Made by a program: the position numbers and the translations under genes
In this document: positions 57,408 to 64,000 of the stretch, piece by piece
Position numbering within the stretch: the first letter of the stretch is position 1
Layout of the letters: each line of letters starts with the position of its first letter
The notes under the pieces: model-generated
Database searches by the model: none
The model's input: the letters and a program-made list of their open reading frames with translations, nothing else
What the model was told of the DNA's origin: nothing
NCBI RefSeq assembly: GCF_910584445.1
Contig: NZ_CAJUBO010000004.1
Coordinates: 88,241-152,240, forward strand
Origin: an uncultured Desulfovibrio sp.
GTDB lineage: Bacteria > Desulfobacterota > Desulfovibrionia > Desulfovibrionales > Desulfovibrionaceae
Direction of reading: 5' to 3'
Length of the DNA stretch: 64,000 bases

Positions 57408-57779
57408 ATGGGAAAGTTCAAACGTATTCCGGTGAAAGACATCAATGCCATGCGGAAAATCCTTGACGATCTGCCGGACAGGAATCTCGGCAAGACGCGG
57501 GAGGAAGCCGCCGAGCTGCTCAACGCCCATATCCTGAAAGCGATTGAGAAGGGATACACGGTGAAGGAAGTGGCGGCAATCATGGCCGGGGGCAATGTGG
57601 TCATTCCCGCGCCTGTCATCCGGGCAAAGGTGCTTCCCCAAAAGGAGACGCGACAAAAGCGCGAGTCGAAGCCCCGGCCTGAAACCGCGAAACCCGTTGC
57701 GGTTCCTCCCGCCACGCCCCACGCACAGGAAGAAACTCCGGTCTACTACACGCCGGACATACCCGATACGGAGCTTTGA
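57408..57779 (+). CDS. Small basic protein, TraK-like position
   Basis: This 123-residue protein has a helical N-terminus (IPVKDINAMRKILDDLPDRNLGKTREEAAELL), a helix-turn-helix-like YTVKEVAAIMAGG, and a basic Pro-rich tail. I recognise no firm family, but the order basic DNA-binding protein, ParA-like protein, membrane protein parallels traK-traL-traM of IncP plasmids. It may bind the oriT region. An in-frame GTG at 57399 is an alternative start. Confidence 0.6.
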   Translation: MGKFKRIPVKDINAMRKILDDLPDRNLGKTREEAAELLNAHILKAIEKGYTVKEVAAIMAGGNVVIPAPVIRAKVLPQKETRQKRESKPRPETAKPVAVPPATPHAQEETPVYYTPDIPDTEL

Positions 57780-57781
57780 TC

Positions 57782-58486
57782 ATGAACATCCAGACCAGCG
57801 TATTCTATGTCGGCGGCAGCAAGGGCGGCGTCGGCAAGAGTCTCTTTTCCTTCGCCCTCGTGGACTATTTGCTCGACAGGAACGCGAATATTTTGCTTGT
57901 GGATACCGATACCGACAACCCGGACGTGTTCAAGGCGCACAAGGAACTTGCCCTGCCGAATCTGCTCTGCCGTCTGAACAGTCTGGACGATGCTGACGGC
58001 TGGGCGGATTTACTGGACACCGTGCAGACCTACCCTGATCATGCCGTGGTCATCAACGCCGCCGCCCGCACCAAGACCAGCACGGCCAGCTACGGCGACA
58101 TCATGAAGGAAGCGTTGCGGGAGATGCGGCGGGAATTGGTTGTTTTCTGGATAATCAACCGGCACCGCGACTCCATAGAGCTTCTGCATTCCTTTCAGGA
58201 AGTGTTCACGGACGTGCCTGTCCACGTTTGCCGGAACCTGTATTTCGGCGAAGCGCGGCGTTTTGATATGTATAACAGTTCCAAGGCGCGGGAAGCGGTG
58301 GAGAAGAACGGCATGACGCTGGACTTTCCGGCAGTCGGCAACCGCGTGGCCGACTGGCTGTATTCCAGACGCATGTCCATCCGCGCCGCCCTTCCTGAAA
58401 TGCCCTTCGGCACACGGGCGGAATTGCAGCGTTGGCGAGGGCTGTGCGCGAAGATGTTTGATTCCGTCATGGGAGAAGCGTCATGA
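57782..58486 (+). CDS. ParA/MinD-like P-loop ATPase, TraL-like
   Basis: This 234-residue ATPase has a deviant Walker A, GGSKGGVGKSLFSFALVD, with the ParA/MinD lysine, and LLVDTDTDNPDV as the Walker A' Asp region. No partition ParB gene is adjacent. The position between a TraK-like and a membrane protein suggests a TraL-like transfer accessory or partition protein. An ATG at 57782 follows GGAG; a TTG two codons earlier is also in frame. Confidence 0.8.
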   Translation: MNIQTSVFYVGGSKGGVGKSLFSFALVDYLLDRNANILLVDTDTDNPDVFKAHKELALPNLLCRLNSLDDADGWADLLDTVQTYPDHAVVINAAARTKTSTASYGDIMKEALREMRRELVVFWIINRHRDSIELLHSFQEVFTDVPVHVCRNLYFGEARRFDMYNSSKAREAVEKNGMTLDFPAVGNRVADWLYSRRMSIRAALPEMPFGTRAELQRWRGLCAKMFDSVMGEAS

Positions 58487-59085
58487 GCCTGGATGATATG
58501 ATTGACCTCGGCAAGGCGTGCGGCAGGGAATTGTCCCAGGCGGAGGCGGCTCGTTTGCGGGAGGTCGGCAGCAGGCTGAATCTCCGGGAGGACGACGCGC
58601 TCTGGCCGTTGCTGGCCGCGATGGAATATCAGCGCATCTACTACGAGGCGTTGCCGGAGAAAATTGCCGGAGCGTCCAGAGCCATCATGGACGGCATGGC
58701 CGCAGCCGCCGAAAGGGAAACCGCCGCCGCGCAAGCCAGGCTCACCAAAAGTGTGGTAAAGGAGGCGGAGTATCTCGCCTCAAAGATTCAATATGGCAGG
58801 CTGCTGCCGCTGTGGCTGCTGGCCCTGATTTGTCTGCTGGCCTACGGAAGCCTGATGCTCTGGGCGGGCTTCCGTATCGACACCGGGCGGGATTTACCAC
58901 TGGCTGCGGTTTTGCACATGCCTGCTGGTTGGCTGATCAGTGGGCTGTGCCTCGCGGCGGGTGTGTTTTGCGGAGGAGTGGCCGCAAAGGAGTTTGCCGA
59001 GGCGGAAATGGGGTGGTGGAGAAAAGGGAGCATTGCTATTCTTTTCGTAATGCTCGGTGCTTTTGTATTGATTAATGTTTTCTAA
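58483..59085 (+). CDS. Membrane protein, TraM-like position
   Basis: This 200-residue protein has a soluble, helical N-terminal half (residues 1-105) and three hydrophobic segments (LLPLWLLALICLLAYGSLML, AGWLISGLCLAAGVFCGGVA, GSIAILFVMLGAFVLINVF). It overlaps the ATPase gene by ATGA. It may anchor the ATPase or relaxosome at the membrane; function unknown. Confidence 0.75.
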   Translation: MSLDDMIDLGKACGRELSQAEAARLREVGSRLNLREDDALWPLLAAMEYQRIYYEALPEKIAGASRAIMDGMAAAAERETAAAQARLTKSVVKEAEYLASKIQYGRLLPLWLLALICLLAYGSLMLWAGFRIDTGRDLPLAAVLHMPAGWLISGLCLAAGVFCGGVAAKEFAEAEMGWWRKGSIAILFVMLGAFVLINVF

Positions 59086-59169
59086 TAGAATAGAAATTAT
59101 TTTATATTTCGTATGAAATGAACTATAATCAAACAAAATCTAACTAAATATCCCAAAGGAGGCTTTCAT

Positions 59170-60180
59170 ATGAAAAAAGATGATGCCCCTGTCCGTCTTT
59201 TACAATCAATAAATAAAAATAAGAAATTCAGTGGATTATGGAGAAGTATAGATGAATATAGAGATCGAGAAAGGAATAATTGGCCTGCGTGGTGTTTTCT
59301 TCCTTTAAATGTATGGCATATATTAATGGTAATGGCAGAACCAAAATTTGCCCAAAAGAATGATTCTGTTACACTAGGGACAATAAATTCCTTTTCCGCA
59401 GTATTGGCTGCTATTGGTTCTTGGAGACCTACACAGGATATATTTGTTTTTGACAATGAAGCTTTTGAAGCCATCGCAAAGTCAGATATTGATGCAAAGA
59501 TTTCAGTTGAAAATATCCTTCATCTTCCCGCATGGAGTATCTATATAAAATGGGGAAAACGTGATTATGACGGATTTTTTGCTACACTCATATATGAAGC
59601 TGGAGAATCAAAAAAATATCTTGATCTGGTATTCCTGTATGACAATGATTATAACTTCCCTAAACCAAATTTTGTCAGAATTCCTTTGCAAAAATCATTA
59701 TCAGTATATGAAGCGATAAATTCTTATAAACAGGAGAATATCAAGAAACAGCAGAAAATAGGAATCAACTCTGCGTTGACAGAAGAGTATTTTGATGAAA
59801 TAAATGTAAATGATGTTGCTGTTGCAGTATCTTTGATTTTGTATATCTGCTCGGAGTCTCCAGAAATAGATGGTATAACGGCAACAGCCACCATTAATCA
59901 TCCTCGGTCACAAAAGATCAAAAATGGCTGGAGAATTTTTCCTCCTGAGAACCCAAAGATTCATGTTGTAGCTGAAAAAATAGGCTATAATCTACGAAAA
60001 TATAAAAGTAAAACTCAAATAGAATTATCAAATCAAAAGATGCCACCTCATATTCGGCGTGGACACTTCACGAGATACTGGTATGGGCCACGAAGTAGTC
60101 CACACCGCTGCTATGATTTTAGATGGATTCCACCTCTTCCAATAAATATGCTGGAAGATGAGGGGACTGAGGAAGGCTAA
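59170..60180 (+). CDS. AcrVA2-like protein, anti-CRISPR candidate
   Basis: This is a 336-residue AT-rich gene product. Its C-terminal block, HIRRGHFTRYWYGPR followed by FRWIPPLPIN, matches the hallmark end of proteins widely annotated as AcrVA2-family, named for an inhibitor of type V Cas12a. The N-terminal two thirds (NVWHILMVMAEPKFAQ and after) are less distinctive. AAAGGAGG lies seven bases before the ATG. It sits at the border of mobilization genes and defence cargo. Inhibition of CRISPR by this homologue is not shown; many distant members are untested. Confidence 0.55.
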   Translation: MKKDDAPVRLLQSINKNKKFSGLWRSIDEYRDRERNNWPAWCFLPLNVWHILMVMAEPKFAQKNDSVTLGTINSFSAVLAAIGSWRPTQDIFVFDNEAFEAIAKSDIDAKISVENILHLPAWSIYIKWGKRDYDGFFATLIYEAGESKKYLDLVFLYDNDYNFPKPNFVRIPLQKSLSVYEAINSYKQENIKKQQKIGINSALTEEYFDEINVNDVAVAVSLILYICSESPEIDGITATATINHPRSQKIKNGWRIFPPENPKIHVVAEKIGYNLRKYKSKTQIELSNQKMPPHIRRGHFTRYWYGPRSSPHRCYDFRWIPPLPINMLEDEGTEEG

Positions 60181-60337
60181 CAAAACAAAGATGATGGAAT
60201 ATTACGGTTAGCCATGGTTAAATATACTGGGAAATCTCCAGTCTATGCCGGGGGACTAGTAGAGTTTGACTTATGCGGAAGTAGGGACAAGCCTCCTCAT
60301 TGTGAGCTGCTCAGTGCGAGCAAGAGGAGGTTTATCC

Positions 60338-60744
60338 GTGAAGAGAAATTCAAGCTTAAGCCATACGGTATGGGACTGCAAGTATCATGTAGTCTGGATT
60401 CCCAAATACCGCCGCAATGTAAATTACGACAGTACTTGGGAGATGTGCTTCATGAATTGGCGCGGCAACGCGAAAGCCGGATAATCGAAGGAGATCTTTG
60501 TATCGACCACATACATATGTGTATTGCGATTCCGCCCAAACATTCTGTAAGCGAGGTGGTTGGTTTTATCAAAGGGAAGAGTGCCATAGCGATAGCCAGA
60601 GATGTAGGTGGAAAGGCGAGAAATTTCGTTGGACAAAGCTTTTGGGCGCGTGTAGTGGGTTGTGATGAGGATGTGATTCGCGAGTATATCCGCAATCAGG
60701 AAGCTGAGGAGAGGCGTCTGGAACGAATAAGTCTGTTGAAATAG
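60338..60744 (+). pseudogene. IS200-family transposase TnpA, frameshifted
   Basis: The N-terminal part (KRNSSLSHTVWDCKYHVVWI) is read in one frame from about 60341 and the rest (CKLRQYLGDVLHELARQRES onward) in another, joined near 60415-60420. The HUH motif DHIHMCI and the region IREYIRNQE with the catalytic Tyr remain, but a short in-frame deletion follows FWAR. The gene is therefore broken. Hairpins AGCCGCCTTTAGGCGGCT and AGCCGCTTTGAGCGGCT downstream (60743-60788) may be the right-end structure. Confidence 0.85.
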
Positions 60745-60788
60745 CCGCCTTTAGGCGGCTCAAATATTCAGCCGCTTTGAGCGGCTCA
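60743..60788. repeat. Two small hairpins at the IS200 right end
   Basis: AGCCGCC/GGCGGCT and AGCCGCT/AGCGGCT hairpins lie immediately after the transposase stop. IS200 ends carry subterminal hairpins recognised by TnpA, so these are plausible right-end structures. Confidence 0.5.
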
Positions 60789-60892
60789 CAGCACAAAACC
60801 TCTGCTTTACCGGGGGCCTGACTAGTCGTATCTAAAAACTTTGAAATGGCGAGTCTCACAATGGCATCTTTAGTTATTTGGCATCCTTGATT

Positions 60893-61540
60893 TTATTTAG
60901 GTTTTCCACGATCAAGAAGTTTTTCTTTGTAGAGTGTAAGAAGATTTTTTATTCCTTCAAGATAGCCATAAAATTCTTCTTTTGAAACTTGTCTTCCATC
61001 ACCGTGCGCTATAGAATTTCTACAGCCGACAAAATTATTTATATATTTTTCTCTAAGCTCAAACCATTCTTTTCCTAAATTCAAGAAGGATGAAATTTTT
61101 GATAATACAGTAGAATCTAAATTTGATTCTGTGGAAACGAGGTCTTCTATGTCAGATTTAATCTCCTTATTCATGTCAATATTTTCAATCACGCTTTTTC
61201 CACATTCATATGCAGTGCATGTTTTGCTATATTTGTTGTGTATTTTTATATAATGAGCAATAACTATACTATGAGGAACATCTTTTATTTTTTCTCCCTT
61301 AAAGCATTTCATATATTCCTTTGCTGTATTTTTTATAAAACCCTCCCAGTGAGAATATAATAAAACAATTCCTATGCGATATAATAGCCTAACGGGAGGC
61401 TCATTATTATTGCATAGATCCTCTGGAATCTTTGTTTCACTTTCAAAAAGAATATCTTTAAATTTATCTATTTCATGAAGTCTCCATGCCCACTGACGAG
61501 ATACTGTTTCCTCTAGCTGTGAAAATTTATTGATATTCAT
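60893..61540 (-). CDS. HEPN-family nuclease (MAE_28990/MAE_18760-like)
   Basis: This 215-residue AT-rich gene product has the HEPN RNase motif RNSIAHG (Rx4H) near residue 185, and the upstream block LLYSHWEGFIKNTAKEYM typical of MAE_28990-type HEPN proteins. HEPN nucleases cut RNA in toxin-antitoxin and abortive-infection systems. The start at 61540 lies inside the 3' end of the DUF262 gene, overlapping by 14 bases, so the two are coupled. Target and trigger are unknown. Confidence 0.8.
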   Translation of the reverse strand: MNINKFSQLEETVSRQWAWRLHEIDKFKDILFESETKIPEDLCNNNEPPVRLLYRIGIVLLYSHWEGFIKNTAKEYMKCFKGEKIKDVPHSIVIAHYIKIHNKYSKTCTAYECGKSVIENIDMNKEIKSDIEDLVSTESNLDSTVLSKISSFLNLGKEWFELREKYINNFVGCRNSIAHGDGRQVSKEEFYGYLEGIKNLLTLYKEKLLDRGKPK

Positions 61541-62627
61541 GGAAGTACTTGATCGAGCAAGGTATAGTTTGAAGAATACGTGTACTAGCCCGTACACCAG
61601 CACCACTTGCCTGCAAAAAAATTGTATTTTCAGAAAATTTTTCGATAGCCTCGCGTAACTTATCATTAGATGGAAAAGAATCCATATTTTTTGCTATTCC
61701 CACTGAAAGTGCCTCAAACAGAGCTATAGAAAATCCACCTTTGTGTTTTTTTTCTTTTATATAATATTTTCGAAATGCATCACTTCCCATTACTTGATAA
61801 ATTAGTTTAAAAGTCTCTTTAAATGTATTTGATAAGTCTGTAATATTTGATTTGCTTTTAGCAAGCTCACAAATTTTATCATCTAGAAATGTTGTTATAT
61901 CTGGAATTTTGATATTATTATTTTCAGATTTAATGTATGTATAATATACCATAAACCTTACAACAAGTTCCATATGGTATTTCTCAAGCAGTTTATCATC
62001 ACTTATAGATATTGAGTCTATAAAATACTCATATCGAGACAATTCTTCTAAATTTACATAGAAATCCCGGTTTATCATAAGTAAAATACAATTTCGCACT
62101 TCTTGGTCTGTCAGGGGAGCTCCCCCTGTATTAATCCTTTTAAATAGTTCGTATTTCGTGTCAGGTGTACTTTCCTTTTTTATGATCTTGAAATCTATCT
62201 TTTCTCTCCGAAAGGCGAGTTTCATTGGCTTTGTAAATTTTTCTTCATCATTCCATTTTACACCAGCAAGAGATTTTAAGTAATCCCCTGCTAGCAACTC
62301 GAGAGGTGGTTCACGTTCCTCATTTTCATCTTTTAGCTCTCCCATAAATGATAGTATTGTAGAAAAACGTTGTAATCCATCTACCAAATCCCAAACACCA
62401 TCATCTCTTTGTGATACGAAGAAAGAAGGAATAGGAATTCCTAGCAGAATCGATTCTATAAATTTTGATTTTTTTTCATCATTCCATCGAAAAACTCTTT
62501 GAAATTCAGGATGAATTTCAAGTTCTCCATTTTGATACATACTGACGGCTTCACCAATTGACATGGGGTACGCATCGGAACGTATTTCTTTCTTGTGTTT
62601 GGTGATTTCTTCTTCAAGAATATTCAT
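61527..62627 (-). CDS. DUF262-domain protein (GmrS/ParB-like)
   Basis: This 366-residue protein has the DUF262 motifs: EFQRVFRWNDEKKSKFIESI, then WDLVDGLQRFSTI (DGxQR), and FKRINTGGAPLT. DUF262 is the N-terminal NTPase/nuclease part of GmrSD type IV restriction systems. The DUF1524 HNH part is absent; its partner here is a HEPN nuclease gene overlapping by 14 bases. It lies 36 bases after the type ISP restriction gene. Confidence 0.88.
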   Translation of the reverse strand: MNILEEEITKHKKEIRSDAYPMSIGEAVSMYQNGELEIHPEFQRVFRWNDEKKSKFIESILLGIPIPSFFVSQRDDGVWDLVDGLQRFSTILSFMGELKDENEEREPPLELLAGDYLKSLAGVKWNDEEKFTKPMKLAFRREKIDFKIIKKESTPDTKYELFKRINTGGAPLTDQEVRNCILLMINRDFYVNLEELSRYEYFIDSISISDDKLLEKYHMELVVRFMVYYTYIKSENNNIKIPDITTFLDDKICELAKSKSNITDLSNTFKETFKLIYQVMGSDAFRKYYIKEKKHKGGFSIALFEALSVGIAKNMDSFPSNDKLREAIEKFSENTIFLQASGAGVRASTRILQTIPCSIKYFHEYQ

Positions 62628-62663
62628 GATGTTCTCCTGGATGCTTTCTGAAAATTGTGTATA

Positions 62664-64000
62664 TCATTCTGAACAAAGCCCCGGAAGTTCCCTCACGATC
62701 TTCACTGTCTCCACGCTCACTGTGATCACGCTCAGAAGCAAGTCGAGGATGTACCTCGGCTTTTCATGCTCCTCCGTCCAATCGTTGGGGTCGTTGGTGA
62801 TGCCGCTGGCCTTGTCGATTTTGAGCTGGTAGCGCTCCATAACCCATTCGATAGCGGAACGTCCATTGATCACATAGTCGTAGGCTTCCAGGGGGATATT
62901 TGAGACCCGAATCCACGGGTTGTACTCGATGACCGATTTGTCTCCCTTATTGGGGAACCGCATTTTCGTCACATGGAATTTTCCGCTCTCCACCCCTTCC
63001 ACTTTCACCTCAGGCAGGGCAGGTTGGGATTCATAGTTTAGGTGTAAATCGGCCAGCGCGCGTCCCGCCTTGCTGAAGGCCCAAAAATCCGCAGGTTTTT
63101 CCACAAGCGGCAGACGCGGCAGCATTTTTTTCAAGTCCGCCGCAAATGCTTGACGGTAATCCTGTGAGTGCAGCAGGCCGTATACGTAAAAGAAGATATC
63201 TTCCTTGTTAACCTTTGGGCCGTAGCAATCCCGGCAGCGTTTCTGAATGAAATCAGTTATACCATCCTTACGGGCGTATTCATCCTTTTCAGCGTTAAAC
63301 AAAGTCCCTTGGGATACGGCTTCCTTTTTGTAGTAATAGAGGGGGAAACACTGCCCAGTTTGTAGGGTATGCAGATCAGGCAATAGATCCGTCATGAGTG
63401 TAGAAAAATCTCGCTGTGACCCAACACCAGCTATGCATATGACAAAATTTTTAACATCCTTCATTGGAAAAATTCTAGGCATCTGATATTGCATTTCATT
63501 TAGATCCGCAGAGAAGTAAACGTACTCTTTACAAAATGGTCGATATAGTGCTTCAGTGATATAAGATACAGAAAAACTTTTTTTGCGCTTCTTCTGAAAG
63601 TCATTTTGAAATGCACGTGTCCAGCTAATCCGCCTAGAATTAAGCTGTGGCTTTTTTTGTCCAGATTCTATTATCGCATTATAATAATTAATAGTATCTT
63701 GAATGTTATGCATTAGCTTTATCTTTGAAAAGTTATAGCACCACGCATCGCGCTGCGTTTTTAGTCCGCTGGAATACCAAGGTACAAAAAAGGTCTGCTG
63801 GTTATCCTTGTTGTCCTTGTCACCAAGAGGAATAAAGCTGCGGAATGTGTCATTGCGCTGATTAATCCAGTCACCCTGCGCGTTGGGACGGAGTTGCGTC
63901 CAGTTCATGGCAGGATTGAGGATGCTGCGCATTTTTGTAATAATGGAAAGTTTTTCTTCTCGACTCAGATAATCACCAATATCATAATAGTTAATAACGG
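62664..64000 (-). CDS. Type ISP restriction-modification enzyme, C-terminal part
   Basis: The open frame runs off the right edge; ~444 residues of C-terminus are visible. The segment IGDYLSREEKLSIITKMRS, GDWINQRNDTFRSFIPLGDK, YRPFCKEYVYFS and NPWIRVSNIPLEAYDYVING is the target-recognition end of LlaGI-like single-chain enzymes that combine helicase, methylase and nuclease. Those catalytic domains lie outside the window. Downstream on the strand follow DUF262 and HEPN genes in close order, suggesting one defence operon. Confidence 0.9.
   Translation of the reverse strand, partial: VINYYDIGDYLSREEKLSIITKMRSILNPAMNWTQLRPNAQGDWINQRNDTFRSFIPLGDKDNKDNQQTFFVPWYSSGLKTQRDAWCYNFSKIKLMHNIQDTINYYNAIIESGQKKPQLNSRRISWTRAFQNDFQKKRKKSFSVSYITEALYRPFCKEYVYFSADLNEMQYQMPRIFPMKDVKNFVICIAGVGSQRDFSTLMTDLLPDLHTLQTGQCFPLYYYKKEAVSQGTLFNAEKDEYARKDGITDFIQKRCRDCYGPKVNKEDIFFYVYGLLHSQDYRQAFAADLKKMLPRLPLVEKPADFWAFSKAGRALADLHLNYESQPALPEVKVEGVESGKFHVTKMRFPNKGDKSVIEYNPWIRVSNIPLEAYDYVINGRSAIEWVMERYQLKIDKASGITNDPNDWTEEHEKPRYILDLLLSVITVSVETVKIVRELPGLCSE

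Larger units (their letters stand above)
52904..64000. mobile_element. Integrative mobilizable element in tRNA-Asn (left part)
   Basis: The order is tRNA 3' end, tyrosine integrase, AlpA-like regulator, oriT-like region, mobC, relaxase, Tra-like genes, then AT-rich cargo (anti-CRISPR candidate, IS remnant, restriction and HEPN genes). Base composition changes clearly after about 59.1 kb. The right attachment site was not seen, so the element continues beyond the window. No type IV secretion genes occur within it here, so it likely borrows a helper conjugation system. Confidence 0.85.

Noticed and set aside
60214..60744. Intact 176-residue transposase-like gene
   Set aside because: The conserved N-terminus of IS200 TnpA is in another frame, so the gene is frameshifted; the in-frame start region is unrelated sequence.

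Overview
The window looks like the chromosome of a sulfate-reducing Desulfovibrionaceae bacterium (Desulfovibrio or a close relative). The evidence is a desulfoferrodoxin-rubredoxin-Roo oxygen-defence operon, a TunR-type tungstate regulator beside a tungstate transporter, a tungsten aldehyde oxidoreductase, an [FeFe] hydrogenase, an anaerobic ribonucleotide reductase, and a flgI-J-N-K-L-csrA-fliW locus. The DNA is GC-rich up to about 52.9 kb. After that come a tRNA-Asn gene and an integrated element, which becomes clearly AT-rich from about 59.1 kb. All identifications are from reading the sequence; no database search was run.

Layout: (1) 0-4.7 kb: end of a surface-polysaccharide locus, with an asparagine synthetase end, WbpB-, WbpE- and WbpD-like enzymes for a UDP-diacetamido-uronic acid, and a glycosyltransferase. 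(2) 4.8-8.1 kb, minus: dfx-rub-roo operon and a secreted phosphodiester glycosidase-like protein. (3) 8.2-14.2 kb: metF behind a promoter with a palindromic operator, an MFS transporter, a sigma-28 promoter driving a small gene and flgM, and a chemoreceptor. (4) 14.5-27.7 kb: a molybdenum/tungsten block. tunR-tupA-tupB-tupC-MOSC-moaC/mogA-moaA run on the minus strand, two moeA genes diverge on the plus strand, and aor-moaD-moeB-like plus a GlcG-like gene follow on the minus strand. (5) 28.3-35.9 kb: flagellar hook/filament-junction genes ending in csrA and fliW. (6) 36.0-39.5 kb: a cobalamin riboswitch in front of nrdD, a 67-residue ORF carrying the glycyl-radical motif, and nrdG. (7) 39.6-43.4 kb: [FeFe] hydrogenase with a NuoF-tail/GltD-like flavoprotein. 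(8) 43.8-52.8 kb: TPR protein, cmk-hisC, universal stress protein, HD hydrolase, an RNase E/G with a long disordered N-terminal half, and queH.

(9) 52.9-64.0 kb: an integrative mobilizable element in the 3' end of tRNA-Asn. It carries a tyrosine integrase under a palindromic operator, an AlpA-type regulator, a gene-free region with a large imperfect palindrome, a ten-unit motif array at 22-23 bp spacing and a candidate oriT, a ColE1-like mobilization module (mobC, MbeA-type relaxase, an MbeD-like gene nested out of frame), and TraK/TraL/TraM-like genes. AT-rich cargo follows: an AcrVA2-like anti-CRISPR candidate, a decayed IS200 transposase, and a defence block (HEPN nuclease, DUF262 protein, type ISP restriction-modification enzyme) that runs off the right edge.

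The points most worth following up are the split glycyl-radical NrdD, the 22-bp array and palindrome next to oriT, the DUF262-HEPN pair coupled to a type ISP enzyme, the AcrVA2-like gene, the poly-G tract at the start of tunR, and a dispersed repeat family with inverted-repeat ends at 44.6 and 48.2 kb.
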